The notes: generated from the sequence alone by a model not told the origin. 64,000 bases of DNA from CAYPPK01 sp964412615 (GCA_964412615.1 CAYPPK010000004.1:10271-74270), one strand, 5' to 3'; numbered from the stretch's first letter, positions 14,831 through 24,575 are shown. Numbers and translations: made by a program.

Positions 14831-14864
14831 AAAAAGCGACTAGATCATATAGATTTTTAAAATT

Positions 14865-16424
14865 ATGGAAGAAAAAGACAGGCTGGCCCTGGAAGGCGGC
14901 GAGCAAAGCAAAAATTTAAGCATCCCCTGGAATGAATTTGTGCGCGAGGATAAATCAAGGCTGACCAGGATTTTTTATTGGCTGTTTAAATTCCTGGATT
15001 ATCCGGCGACTTTCCCCATTAACTTTAAAAATCGTCAAGATTTTTTATTCTTGCCGGAAACCCTAAGCGCCAAAAAACATTGGCGCCACGAAACCATATC
15101 TTTACTTATCACCTTAACGGCGAGCCTCGCCCTGCTATTGGGGTTAGTCATTTACGTTACTGGCTTATCATTGCTGACTTTCATTTCCAGCTTGATTGCC
15201 TTTTTTTATTTCGCCATGATGGCTTTTAAACTGTTTGTGGTTTATAAGTCCATCGCTGCTCCTTTTATTGAAGTATCGGAAAAAGAATTACAAGCCTTAA
15301 AGAAGGAAGACCTTCCTTCTTACACTATTTTAGTGCCGCTTTATCGGGAAGAAAAAGTAATCCCCCAAGTAATAAAAGCCATGACCGCGATTGATTATCC
15401 TCCGGAAAAGTTGAAAATCCTAATCACGCTGGAAAAACACGATTGGGAAACCCAGGCGGCTATAGCTGAGATAGGGCTGCCGGCGCATTTCCAGGTTGTC
15501 ATGCTGCCCAAAGTCCCGCCGCAAACCAAACCGAAAGCTCTGAACGTGGCTTTTCTGAAAGCGGAAGCTGATTTTTTGGTAATCTATGACGCGGAAATTT
15601 TACCTGATCCGGATCAGCTCAAAAAAGCTTGGGTGGCTTTCCGCAAAAATCCGGAATTGGGCTGTTTGCAAACCAGGTTGGATCACTACAACACCAATCA
15701 AAATCTGCTGACCAAACTTTTTAATGCCGAATTCTCTTTTTATTATGATTTATTTCTGCCGGGTCTCCAGCGCTTGGATCTTCCCATTCCTCTTTCCGGA
15801 CACAGTACGCATTTTCGCTATCAAGCCTTGAAGGAAATAGGCGCTTGGGATCCTTACAATGTTACCGAAGATTGCGATACCGGCATGCGGCTGTATCGCC
15901 GCGGCTATCGAACGGCCGTGCTGGATTCTTTCAGCCGGGAAGAAGCAACCAGTACGTTGGACGGCTGGATTCGGCAGCGGACGCGCTGGATGAAAGGCTT
16001 TATCCAGACCAGCCTTGTTCATTTGCGTCATCCTTTTCGGTTTAAAACCGAACTGGGCGGTTGGAAAAATTTTTTTGGCTTTTTATTGATTGTACCTTCA
16101 ACTGCGGCAGTAAATGTATTTAATTTACTTTACTGGTTTATTTTTGTCAGCTGGATGACAACTCATTCGCCGCTAATAAAAAGTTTTTTCCCGGGACCTA
16201 TTCTGTATTTATCGGTAATCACTTTTGTTACCGGCAATATCATTTTCACTTATCTTAATATTTTAGGCGTATACCGGCGGGGCAGATATAACCTGGTGAA
16301 GTTTTCCGCGCTCTCACCGATATATTGGATTTTACTTGCTATAGCCACCACCAGGGCTTTTATACAAATGATAACTAAGCCGCACCATTGGGAAAAAACT
16401 ACCCATGGTTTGCACCTTAAATAA
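14865..16424 (+). CDS. Processive GT2 membrane glycosyltransferase (cellulose-synthase-like)
   Basis: A 519-residue protein with two N-terminal membrane helices (about 78-130) and a cytoplasmic GT2 domain of about 150-375. The key residues appear in order: DYPPEKLKI..., IYDAEILPDPDQL (D-x-D-type), VTEDCDTGMRLYRRGY (TED) and RQRTRWMKGF (the Q/RxxRW of processive synthases). Several C-terminal helices follow. It would polymerise a beta-linked polysaccharide and move it across the membrane. It lacks a PilZ domain. The next genes encode a GT-C-like protein, a GH8 and a GH6, suggesting a glucan, perhaps cellulose-like. Confidence 0.88.
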   Translation: MEEKDRLALEGGEQSKNLSIPWNEFVREDKSRLTRIFYWLFKFLDYPATFPINFKNRQDFLFLPETLSAKKHWRHETISLLITLTASLALLLGLVIYVTGLSLLTFISSLIAFFYFAMMAFKLFVVYKSIAAPFIEVSEKELQALKKEDLPSYTILVPLYREEKVIPQVIKAMTAIDYPPEKLKILITLEKHDWETQAAIAEIGLPAHFQVVMLPKVPPQTKPKALNVAFLKAEADFLVIYDAEILPDPDQLKKAWVAFRKNPELGCLQTRLDHYNTNQNLLTKLFNAEFSFYYDLFLPGLQRLDLPIPLSGHSTHFRYQALKEIGAWDPYNVTEDCDTGMRLYRRGYRTAVLDSFSREEATSTLDGWIRQRTRWMKGFIQTSLVHLRHPFRFKTELGGWKNFFGFLLIVPSTAAVNVFNLLYWFIFVSWMTTHSPLIKSFFPGPILYLSVITFVTGNIIFTYLNILGVYRRGRYNLVKFSALSPIYWILLAIATTRAFIQMITKPHHWEKTTHGLHLK

Positions 16425-16435
16425 TTTTTTATGGC

Positions 16436-18160
16436 ATGCAGATTTTAAGCAAAATAAAAGCAGAATGGATTTTAGTAGGTTTGGCCCTGGGATTGGGCAG
16501 TTTTTTTGCCTGGTACGTTTATACTTTGGGTATTAATACGATTCTCATTGATCAGTTTGCCCACTTGAATACTGCCAGGCAAGTAATTGACAGTATGACG
16601 CCGGGAATTACTCAATTGGGTTTTTGGCCGCCGCTTTTGCATATTATCTTGCTACCTTTTGTGGCTTTTGATTTTCTGTATCGGACCGGCCTGGCCGCCG
16701 CCTTTGCCCTAGTCCCGATTTTGGCACTGGCAGTTTTTTTTCTTTACCGCGTTTTTTTTCTTTTTACTCGCAATCCCTGGGTTAGTTTTATAGGCGGGCT
16801 CCTTTTTCTGTTAAATCCTTACGTGCTTTATTACGCGGTTACGCCCATGACCGAAGTCTTGTTTTTAGCCATGCTCTTGGGAACAATTTATTTTTTGCTG
16901 CTTTGGCTGCGGGATAATAAATATGTTTATTTGGTGCTGACGGCCGTATTTATCACGCTGGCCAGTTTAAGCAGATTTGAAGGTTTGCTTTTGGTTCCTT
17001 TGGTAGGAGGAATAGTAATTACGGCCATGGTGCTGGCCAAAAAGAGATACCAGGAAATTGAAGCCAATTTAATTCTTTTCTTTTTTATTGCCGTGCTGGG
17101 TGGCGTGGCGATTGTTGCTTATAGCTGGTTTTTCGGCGATGACCCCATGGCTTTTGTAAACAGCAACTGGTCCGCTTTTAGCCAACAGCAAGATTATTTA
17201 CGCCCGGCCCAAGGCAGTCTCGGGCAAGCTTTGCAATACCTGGGCCATGCTTCTTATCATATGCTGGGCAAAACCCAAATCATCATTGCGATTTTGAGTT
17301 TTGTTGCTTTGCTCTTTCTTTTCCCGCGCCTGGAAACTATGGCGGTCGGCTTGCTGCTCTTAAGCCCGTTTATTTTTGATTGGTTTTCTCTTTATCAGGG
17401 AAACATTGTGGTTTATGTTGAAGAATTGCCTCCTTTTGACTGGTTTAATAATGAACGTTATGGGCTATATGCGATAGGATTTGTAGTCTTTGCGCCTGTC
17501 TTATTGATATATCGGGGGCTAAGCAGCATTAAGCACGGCATTGCTGATAAAATGCTTTTGGGAGGAATGGCTTTGCTGCCGCTCTTGCTCTTGCAGGGAT
17601 ATACCTTTTATAAGGTAGCCTTGCAAGACGAATACCGAGTGGTGCAAGCCGATGCCAGCAAAGCGGCTGCCATAATGGCTAGCCAATTTGCCGCCGCGAA
17701 GTTCCTGGCCAACAATTATGATCACGGCAAAATTCTAATGACCAGGGCCACTTATGACTTGATCGCCTTGCGGGCCGGAATACCCATCCGGAATTATATC
17801 TATGAAAGTAATTATCCTTACTATGAACAAACACTGCTCGCGCCCTGGTTATTTTCCCGCTGGGTAGTAATGCTTAATCGCCAGGCGGATGCTTCTTCGG
17901 ATATTTTAAATTGGGTAAAGCAGAATGAACGCGTTTCGCAGACTTGGAGCCAGTCTCCGGTTTTCAATCGCTATTATAATTTAGCTTATGCCAACAATTA
18001 TGTGCGCATCTATAAGTTGGACGAAGCCGAAGTAAGGAGTTTTGCTTTGTCACAGTCTTTTTCTCCGGAAGAAATTCCTTCTCTGAATCCGGAACTTGCT
18101 TGGTGGAATGGTGCCACGGGAGCGGATCTGGCAGCCGGTAAACGAACCATTAAAAAATAA
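16436..18160 (+). CDS. Polytopic GT-C-like membrane glycosyltransferase
   Basis: A 574-residue protein with about ten membrane helices. Typical GT-C/PMT (GT39-like) features are an early acidic loop, TILIDQFAHLNTARQVIDS, and a second loop MTEVLFLAMLLG. A soluble C-terminal region of about 150 residues follows. Such enzymes transfer sugars from lipid-linked donors to acceptors outside the membrane. It begins 11 bases after the GT2 gene and is followed 9 bases later by a GH8, so the three form an operon. The exact substrate cannot be read from the sequence. Confidence 0.75.
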   Translation: MQILSKIKAEWILVGLALGLGSFFAWYVYTLGINTILIDQFAHLNTARQVIDSMTPGITQLGFWPPLLHIILLPFVAFDFLYRTGLAAAFALVPILALAVFFLYRVFFLFTRNPWVSFIGGLLFLLNPYVLYYAVTPMTEVLFLAMLLGTIYFLLLWLRDNKYVYLVLTAVFITLASLSRFEGLLLVPLVGGIVITAMVLAKKRYQEIEANLILFFFIAVLGGVAIVAYSWFFGDDPMAFVNSNWSAFSQQQDYLRPAQGSLGQALQYLGHASYHMLGKTQIIIAILSFVALLFLFPRLETMAVGLLLLSPFIFDWFSLYQGNIVVYVEELPPFDWFNNERYGLYAIGFVVFAPVLLIYRGLSSIKHGIADKMLLGGMALLPLLLLQGYTFYKVALQDEYRVVQADASKAAAIMASQFAAAKFLANNYDHGKILMTRATYDLIALRAGIPIRNYIYESNYPYYEQTLLAPWLFSRWVVMLNRQADASSDILNWVKQNERVSQTWSQSPVFNRYYNLAYANNYVRIYKLDEAEVRSFALSQSFSPEEIPSLNPELAWWNGATGADLAAGKRTIKK

Positions 18161-18169
18161 TGATTTACT

Positions 18170-19306
18170 ATGAAGTACTTGGGCTTTTTGCTCATCCTTT
18201 TGAGCTTAGCTCTGCTTTTGCTTTGGTATGTATCAGCTAATAACGAAAATAAAGCCAAGGCACGGCAGCAAGAAATCTATGCGCTGGTCAAAGAGCGATA
18301 TTTAACTTCCACCGGCCGAGTGAACAGCGATCCCGGTAAAACCAGTTCCGAAAGCCAGTCTTATCTTATGCTAATGGCTGTTTTAAATAACGACCGGAGT
18401 ACTTTTGTCCAAGTTTGGAGCTGGACCGAAGAAAATATGCAAATCAGAGGCGATCATCTTTTTGCTTGGCTCTGGGAAAATGGAGAAATTAAAGATAGAC
18501 ATGCGGCCACCGACGCGGATCAGGATATTGCCCTGGCCTTGTTAATCGCAGCCGAACTCTGGCAGCAGCCGGAATATTTGCAAGAAGCGCGACTGATTAT
18601 GCGGGACATCTGGGAGAAGGAAACAAAAATCGTAGCCGGCGCCCGGTATTTGGTAGCCGGAGATTGGGCCCAGCAAGATACCAGCGGGGCGGTTACCAAC
18701 CCTTCTTATTTTGCTCCCTATATTTATCGCATTTTCAGCCGAGTTGATCCGGAAAGGGATTGGCTGGCGCTCGTGGAAACCGGCTACCGTATAATGCCGG
18801 CTTGCTCCCAACCGCGGGGGCTTCCCAAAAATTGGTGCAAATTAAGTAATCAGGGGCAGGTAGTAAAAGATTTTTCTTTCCCGGAGGGAAATGCTGCCAA
18901 TCTTTTTTCTTATGATGCCATGCGGGTGCCCTTTCGTTTGGCTTTAGATTACCGGTTGTTTGCGGAAGAACGAGCACGCCGTTTTTTGGAGAGTACCAGC
19001 GTATTTTCTTCCGATTGGGGAAAGGAAGGAAAAATTTTTGCGATTTATGACGAACAAGGGCGACCGCAAGTTTCTTATGAATCGTATGCCAGCTATGGGG
19101 CTCAGCTGGCCAGTTTTAGTATGCTGCAGCAAACCACCGCTGATCGCATTTTTCGCGAAAAAATTGCCAAAGTAAATCCAGACGCAATCAGTTTTTTTGA
19201 TTTAAGCTGGCTCTGGTTCGGTTTGCGCTTCTATACTGATGGATATCAAGAATGGCAGAATTTAGGAATTTTTTCCGCCTCTTATTTAAGCCAAGAATTT
19301 CCTTAA
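18170..19306 (+). CDS. Glycoside hydrolase family 8 protein
   Basis: A 378-residue protein with an N-terminal membrane anchor (4-22) and a GH8 (alpha/alpha)6 domain. Diagnostic positions are the acid in SSESQSYLMLMA (Glu61), ATDADQDIALALL (Asp115/Asp117) and FSYDAMRVPFRLALDY. GH8 includes endoglucanases such as the BcsZ enzyme of cellulose synthase operons. Directly behind a GT2 synthase, this is the same gene arrangement as bcsA-bcsZ, although no bcsB is present. It would trim nascent glucan outside the membrane. Confidence 0.88.
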   Translation: MKYLGFLLILLSLALLLLWYVSANNENKAKARQQEIYALVKERYLTSTGRVNSDPGKTSSESQSYLMLMAVLNNDRSTFVQVWSWTEENMQIRGDHLFAWLWENGEIKDRHAATDADQDIALALLIAAELWQQPEYLQEARLIMRDIWEKETKIVAGARYLVAGDWAQQDTSGAVTNPSYFAPYIYRIFSRVDPERDWLALVETGYRIMPACSQPRGLPKNWCKLSNQGQVVKDFSFPEGNAANLFSYDAMRVPFRLALDYRLFAEERARRFLESTSVFSSDWGKEGKIFAIYDEQGRPQVSYESYASYGAQLASFSMLQQTTADRIFREKIAKVNPDAISFFDLSWLWFGLRFYTDGYQEWQNLGIFSASYLSQEFP

Positions 19307-19406
19307 AAAACCGAATTAAGGGGCTTTTAAGCCAATTATCCTGTCAATGTCGGTTATCCACATTATTTTTTCATTAAGATAGCGTGAATTTGTCTATTTC
19401 ATGAAG

Positions 19407-19433
19407 TTGGAAGCAAACCGCATGGTATACAAT
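19407..19433 (+). promoter_or_regulatory. Probable promoter of GH6 gene
   Basis: TACAAT (19428-19433, within TATACAAT) with TTGGAA upstream (19407-19412), spacer about 15. The following transcript includes AGAGGTGA, a good Shine-Dalgarno sequence, about 6 bases ahead of the ATG at 19462. Confidence 0.45.
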
Positions 19434-19461
19434 GCAGGGGTCATCCTAGAGGTGACACCCT

Positions 19462-21237
19462 ATGAGAAAAAAACTAATTTTTCTTTCGCTCTTTAGTTCT
19501 GTTCTTTTCTCCGCGTTGGGAATTTGGCCGCTGTCAGCGCAAGCTGCCGAAAGGTTTTCGGTAGAAGTTCCGAGTTTTACCCCGGTCCTAAGCCAGGCCG
19601 TTCAAGTTCCCGTGCGGGTCAGCAATCAAGGAAGCGATCTGGGGGAAGTTCTGGTTGATATTGAGATTTACAATGCAACCGGACAAAAAATTAAACAGCA
19701 GTACTTTGAAAATCAGTATTTCGGCTTTGGGCAAACACGGGAATTTGCCGTTAGTTGGATTCCAACCACGACCGGTTCTTATACCGTTAAAGTCGGGATC
19801 TTCGGCCGAAATTGGTCTCCGCTTTACCTTTGGGTAAGCAAGGCGCGCGAGGTTATTGTAAATTACGTAGCTGACGCCAATACGGTAACAAATAGTGTAA
19901 CCAATCTCAGTACTAATCAGCCGGTTGCTATGGCTTCCGGGCAAGTTGATGTGTGGTGGCCGGTTGAGGGCGCCCAGCTTTCCGGCAGTCATCCATTCAA
20001 AGCACTGGTAAAAGATCTGCCAGTAACCAAGTACCAGATGTTTTGGCAAGTTGATGGTGATCGGCTTAATTTGATGTTTGACAACTATCGGGATTATCCT
20101 CACAAAGAAGTGCAGGTTGATTTAAGCGGCTGGAAGTGGAAAGGAGCCGGTCCTTACGCGCTTAATTTTGTGGCCAAAGATTTTGCTGGTAAAACTATTG
20201 GCGAGCGCCGCTTAGATATTTATACGAGCGCGGCAACCGTTGACAATCCTCCTCCTACCCCAACCGTAGAGGTTGTTCCAGCTCCGGTGCCAGAACCAGC
20301 ACCCACGCCGGTTCGAGAGGATCCTCCTTATTCACCCCCGGTCAATCAAGTGAATTCCGGAAATCCTTTTGCCGGAGCAAGGTTATACGTCAATCCGTAT
20401 AACGAGCCCAAACAATGGGCAAATGCTAACCGCTATACTCGTCCCTATGAAGCTTCCTTGATGGATAAAATGGCTGACCAAGGACAAGTGCAATGGTTCG
20501 GAAACTGGAATTTCAACGTCTACCATGACGCTAAAAATTGGATTGATGCTTCTGTCAATCAAGGCGCTTTGCCGGTGATAGTGGCGTATAATATTCCGCA
20601 AAGAGATTGCGGGGGCTATTCTGCCGGTGGGTCAGGCAGCGCCGATGCTTACCGCGCCTGGATCCGCACTCTGGCTGATGCTATTGATAATCGCAAGACC
20701 GCAGTGATCTTGGAACCGGATGCTCTCTCTTTGATCGATTGCTTGTCCGCTCAAGATAAAAATTTGCGTTTCAGCCTTTTGAGTGAAGCAATCAATATCC
20801 TGAATTCTAAAGGGGGAGTTTCTGTTTATCTTGACGCGGGTCATCCTAATTGGATTCCGGCCGAAGAGATGGCTAATCGCCTGAAAGCCGCCGGAGTAGA
20901 TAAAGCACGGGGATTTGCTTTAAATGTCGCCAACTTCTTTACCAACAACGACAATATAAATTACGGCGAACAGATTTCTCGGCAAATCAACGGCAAGCCA
21001 TTTGTGATGGAAACGTCTCGCAACGGGTTAGGGCCTGCTCCTGACCAACAATGGTGCAATCCCCCTGGACGGGCTCTCGGCAATCCTCCCACTGCTAATT
21101 CGGGGCAGGCGCTGGTGGATGCGTATCTCTGGGTTAAAGGACCGTGGGGATCAGACGGCAATTGCAACGGCGGTCCTTCCGCGGGAACCTTCTGGCCGGA
21201 ATATGCTTTGGGACTGGCCTCCCGAGCCAGCTGGTAA
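19462..21237 (+). CDS. Exported GH6 glucanase with two accessory modules
   Basis: A signal peptide (1-29) leads module A, an Ig-like unit of about 31-130 ending SYTVKVGIFGRNWSPLYLW. Module B occupies about 155-262 (QVDVWWPVEGAQLSG...RLDIYTS), then a Pro-rich linker and a GH6 catalytic domain (about 305-591). GH6 landmarks: QRDCGGYSAGG (Asp382), AVILEPDALS (Asp420, the likely acid), LDAGHPNW, KPFVMETSRNG and DQQWCNPPGRALG. GH6 enzymes hydrolyse beta-1,4-glucan with inversion. Modules A and B recur in the next gene. It probably acts on the same glucan as the GT2/GH8 genes, or on environmental cellulose. Confidence 0.9.
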   Translation: MRKKLIFLSLFSSVLFSALGIWPLSAQAAERFSVEVPSFTPVLSQAVQVPVRVSNQGSDLGEVLVDIEIYNATGQKIKQQYFENQYFGFGQTREFAVSWIPTTTGSYTVKVGIFGRNWSPLYLWVSKAREVIVNYVADANTVTNSVTNLSTNQPVAMASGQVDVWWPVEGAQLSGSHPFKALVKDLPVTKYQMFWQVDGDRLNLMFDNYRDYPHKEVQVDLSGWKWKGAGPYALNFVAKDFAGKTIGERRLDIYTSAATVDNPPPTPTVEVVPAPVPEPAPTPVREDPPYSPPVNQVNSGNPFAGARLYVNPYNEPKQWANANRYTRPYEASLMDKMADQGQVQWFGNWNFNVYHDAKNWIDASVNQGALPVIVAYNIPQRDCGGYSAGGSGSADAYRAWIRTLADAIDNRKTAVILEPDALSLIDCLSAQDKNLRFSLLSEAINILNSKGGVSVYLDAGHPNWIPAEEMANRLKAAGVDKARGFALNVANFFTNNDNINYGEQISRQINGKPFVMETSRNGLGPAPDQQWCNPPGRALGNPPTANSGQALVDAYLWVKGPWGSDGNCNGGPSAGTFWPEYALGLASRASW

Positions 21238-21253
21238 AATTAAAATTGATTGG

Positions 21254-21300
21254 CAAAAATTGCGTTTAAAAAAACGCAATTTTTGTTTTTATTTTTCACA
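21254..21300 (+). terminator. Rho-independent terminator
   Basis: A 14-bp perfect stem CAAAAATTGCGTTT/AAACGCAATTTTTG (21254-21267 with 21272-21285) followed by TTTTTATTTTT. Confidence 0.92.
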
Positions 21301-21355
21301 CGACATTCATTTTATATTCGTATGCAGGATAGGTATCAGCTAACCTAGTTCTTCC

Positions 21356-24300
21356 ATGCTCTTTCGGAATAAATTTAAATTTTTCTTCACCGCGGCGGCT
21401 TTATTTATTTTTTTGGGAGTTTCTCCCGCTTTTGCTCTGCCGGCCAATTTTGTTGATACTGAAGTTGCGGCTGGATTGACTTTACCGACTGATTTTGTCT
21501 TTGCTCCGGACGGGCGAGTTTTTATTTCTGAAAAAAACGGCAAAATCGCTGTTTTTAAAGAAGGACAATTACTGGAAAGTCCGGCCCTGACCATGGCGGT
21601 TTCTAGCGGGGGAGATCGGGGGCTTTTGAGTATCACCCTTGATCCGGATTTTTCCGCGAACGGCTTTATTTATCTTCTTTATACTTCTTCCGGCAATCAT
21701 CAGCGTATTTCTCGTTTTAAAATTTCCGGAGACATAATTGATCCGCTTTCTGAATTAGTTTTATTGGAAAATCCGAGAAGTTGGAGCGGATTTTTGAATG
21801 CCGGAACCGTGCGCTTCGGTCCGGATGGAAAATTATATGCCTCCTTTGGCAGCGACGGCCTGGGGGCGGTGGCCCAAGATCTCGCCAGCTTGGAGGGAAA
21901 ATTTATCCGTCTCAACAAAGATGGAAGCATTCCTGCCGATAACCCTTTTGCCAGTACGCCGGGAGCGCAGAAAAGCATTTACTCGTATGGATTTCGCAAT
22001 CCGTGGAAATTTAATTTTGATCAGCAGGGCAAAGCGCTTATTGGTGATGTCGGAGAAGACCATTTTGAAAAAATAGTGCGCGCGGAAGCAGGCGCCAACT
22101 TCGGTTGGCCGAATTCCGAAGGAGACTGCCGCCCGAATTGCGGAGGAGTAGCGCCGCCGCTTTATGTTTATCCGCATACTACCAACGGAGCAGCGGTTGT
22201 CGGCGGAGCCGTGTATGTGGGAACGCAATTTCCAACAAGTTTCCAAAACAACTATTTTTTTGGCGATTACGTGGGAGGATATTTAAAGAATATCTCCTTT
22301 AATGAGAGCGGGGGAGTTGCTGCGGTTAACGACTTTGCCACTGACCTTGGAGCATTGGCTGGAATCAACAATGGTCCGGACGGCTGCCTTTATTATCTAA
22401 CGATTTTCCCCGGCGTGCTGAAAAAAATCTGCTTTGGCATATCCTCGGTTGCCGTAACTGCCGCCAGTGATAAAAATTCAGGAAATCTGCCCCTGGTTGT
22501 GCAATTTTCCGCAACTGGAACCGGCCCGGACTTAAGTTATTTGTGGGATTTTGGCGACGGAGAAACCAGCACGGCGCAAAATCCCAGCCATACCTACACT
22601 GCGCAAGGCGTATATCAAGCAAAAGTGATAGCCGGCAATTCCATCGGAAGCGCTTCGGTAAATATAACTATTTGGGCTGGCTACTTGCCGCCGACAGTTA
22701 CCATAGATTCGCCTGCTGCCGGAACAACTTGGAATGGGGGAAATAGTATTTCTTATCAGGCCAGTGCGTCAGATCCTCAGGACGGAACATTAAGGCCGGC
22801 TAACTTTTTCTGGAAAATAATTTTCCACCACAATACCCATATCCATCCGCCCGAAGAAGTGGTGGGAGCTGCGGGCGGGACTTTTTCCATTTCTGATCAT
22901 TCGCATACCGCCGCCACCGACATTTTCTACGAGTTTCAGGTAATTGCCACCAATAGTGTGGGACTTTCGGCAACCGCTTCGCGGTTTATTTACCCTAATC
23001 TGATTAACTTCCGTCTGGACACCAATCCGGCCGGATTGGGTTTGCTCCTCGATGATCAGCCGATTATAACTTCTTACCAAGCTCTGGCTATTCCCGGATT
23101 TTTGCGTAAAATTTCCGCGCCCAGCCCGCAATTTTTTTCAGGAACCTCATATGGATTTGATTTCTGGTCAAACGGCGGGACTCAAACTCAAACCATAACC
23201 ATGCCGGCAGTTGACATCACTCTTACTGCGAATTTTTCACCCGTAACTGATATTACTTTTGTATCTTTAGCGCTGCTGGAAAGAGATATTTATACAACCG
23301 GTGATACCTTAAGCGGTTCAATAAAAATTACCGGTAATATTAGCGGAGACGCTATGGTTGACATGGAAATATATAAATCAGCCGAGCAGGAAAATCAAAT
23401 GATTACCACGGCCAGTTTTGTTGCCGGACAAGAAACAATTATTCCTTTTAGTGTTGCTGCTCCCGGCACCCCGGGCGCCTACACCATAAAAATCGGCGTT
23501 TTTTCTTCCGACTGGACAACGCTCTATCACTGGAATGACACCGCAAAAATATTTGAAGTTATTGGGGATGCGCAAATTCCGCTCTCTTTCACTGCCAGCG
23601 GCCAAACCGACAAAGCAAATTATTCGACTTCTGAAGCGCCCGCCATTACGAGCAGGCTAAAAGCAACACAAGATATTACCAACGTAATTTTGGATACGGA
23701 AATCTGGGGAGCAAGTGGAAAGATAGCTCAAGATATTATTGCCGTAGATCTTTCCGCCCATGTTGAATTTAGCTCGCTTATGAATGCCCCACTTCTGGCC
23801 GCAGGCGCCTACACCATAAAAATCGGCGTTTTTTCTTCCGATTGGACGACGCTTTATAAATGGATAGACAAAGCGGCCGCCTTTACCGTAGCAGATACAA
23901 CTCCGCCCCCCACGCTTGCTTTTGCCGTTTCGGCCTCCATGCCTAAAAGTTCTTTTGCCCCGGGGGAAACAGCCGCCGTAACTACCAAGATTACGGCAAC
24001 TTCCGATCTTGCCCATGTCCTTATTGATACGGAAATTTATGATCTAAATGGAACGGGAATTTCTCAAAATTTAGTAAGCACTGACCTTCTGGCGAATTCG
24101 CAACATCAGACAATTTGGAATACCACTCTGCCGGTAACAGATGGAACTTATATTTTAAAGGTCGGTATTTTTGCAGACGATTGGTCAAGAATGTATTTCT
24201 GGAAAAATAACGCTTTTCAGTTTACCGTTGGAGCTGCTCCCGGGGATCCTGTACCGGGCAAGGTGTATCCTGTCATTATTTATGCACCGACTGATGGCGC

Positions 24301-24562
24301 TACCGTCTCGGGTTTGGTGGAGATAAGAGCAGCCATTCCGGAACTAGATATTAATTCCTACAATATTGGCTGGAAAACCGGCACGGGTGAATTTTTCACT
24401 ATGGATACGGATCCGGTGACGCAAGGTTTTAAACATGCCTGGATAGATTTTTCTCCTTGGACCTGGCATAGCGACAATAATTATTTGCTTGAATTCCAGG
24501 CTCGCGACCTTAGTGAAAATATAATCGGGCATCAAGCAATTACCGTGCAGGTAGCCCATTAG
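21356..24562 (+). CDS. Large exported glucose/sorbosone dehydrogenase-like multidomain protein
   Basis: A 1068-residue protein. A signal peptide (about 1-26) is followed by a six-bladed GSDH-type propeller (about 28-360) with LPTDFVFAPDGRVFISEKNGKI, GDRGLLSITLDPDF, SYGFRNPWKF and GANFGWPNSEGDC. A PKD domain (about 368-445, YLWDFGDGETSTAQNPSHTY) follows, then Ig-like segments (446-630). Three copies of module A lie at about 635-960, each containing Y.iKIGVFs.DWt.LY.W or a variant, and a C-terminal module B at about 968-1068 (IIYAPTDGATVSGLVEIRA...). Members of the GSDH family are PQQ-dependent sugar dehydrogenases, but many are uncharacterised. Sharing modules with the GH6 suggests a common surface or substrate. 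Confidence 0.85.
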   Translation: MLFRNKFKFFFTAAALFIFLGVSPAFALPANFVDTEVAAGLTLPTDFVFAPDGRVFISEKNGKIAVFKEGQLLESPALTMAVSSGGDRGLLSITLDPDFSANGFIYLLYTSSGNHQRISRFKISGDIIDPLSELVLLENPRSWSGFLNAGTVRFGPDGKLYASFGSDGLGAVAQDLASLEGKFIRLNKDGSIPADNPFASTPGAQKSIYSYGFRNPWKFNFDQQGKALIGDVGEDHFEKIVRAEAGANFGWPNSEGDCRPNCGGVAPPLYVYPHTTNGAAVVGGAVYVGTQFPTSFQNNYFFGDYVGGYLKNISFNESGGVAAVNDFATDLGALAGINNGPDGCLYYLTIFPGVLKKICFGISSVAVTAASDKNSGNLPLVVQFSATGTGPDLSYLWDFGDGETSTAQNPSHTYTAQGVYQAKVIAGNSIGSASVNITIWAGYLPPTVTIDSPAAGTTWNGGNSISYQASASDPQDGTLRPANFFWKIIFHHNTHIHPPEEVVGAAGGTFSISDHSHTAATDIFYEFQVIATNSVGLSATASRFIYPNLINFRLDTNPAGLGLLLDDQPIITSYQALAIPGFLRKISAPSPQFFSGTSYGFDFWSNGGTQTQTITMPAVDITLTANFSPVTDITFVSLALLERDIYTTGDTLSGSIKITGNISGDAMVDMEIYKSAEQENQMITTASFVAGQETIIPFSVAAPGTPGAYTIKIGVFSSDWTTLYHWNDTAKIFEVIGDAQIPLSFTASGQTDKANYSTSEAPAITSRLKATQDITNVILDTEIWGASGKIAQDIIAVDLSAHVEFSSLMNAPLLAAGAYTIKIGVFSSDWTTLYKWIDKAAAFTVADTTPPPTLAFAVSASMPKSSFAPGETAAVTTKITATSDLAHVLIDTEIYDLNGTGISQNLVSTDLLANSQHQTIWNTTLPVTDGTYILKVGIFADDWSRMYFWKNNAFQFTVGAAPGDPVPGKVYPVIIYAPTDGATVSGLVEIRAAIPELDINSYNIGWKTGTGEFFTMDTDPVTQGFKHAWIDFSPWTWHSDNNYLLEFQARDLSENIIGHQAITVQVAH
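23474..23531 (+). repeat. Near-identical internal repeat, copy 1 of 2
   Basis: About 58 bases encoding GAYTIKIGVFSSDWTTLY, repeated 340 bases downstream with only a few synonymous changes. It marks a recent duplication of module A in the GSDH-like protein. Confidence 0.85.
23814..23871 (+). repeat. Near-identical internal repeat, copy 2 of 2
   Basis: The second copy of the module A core segment; differs from the copy at 23474-23531 at a few third-codon positions. Confidence 0.85.
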
Positions 24563-24575
24563 GATGGAATCCTGG

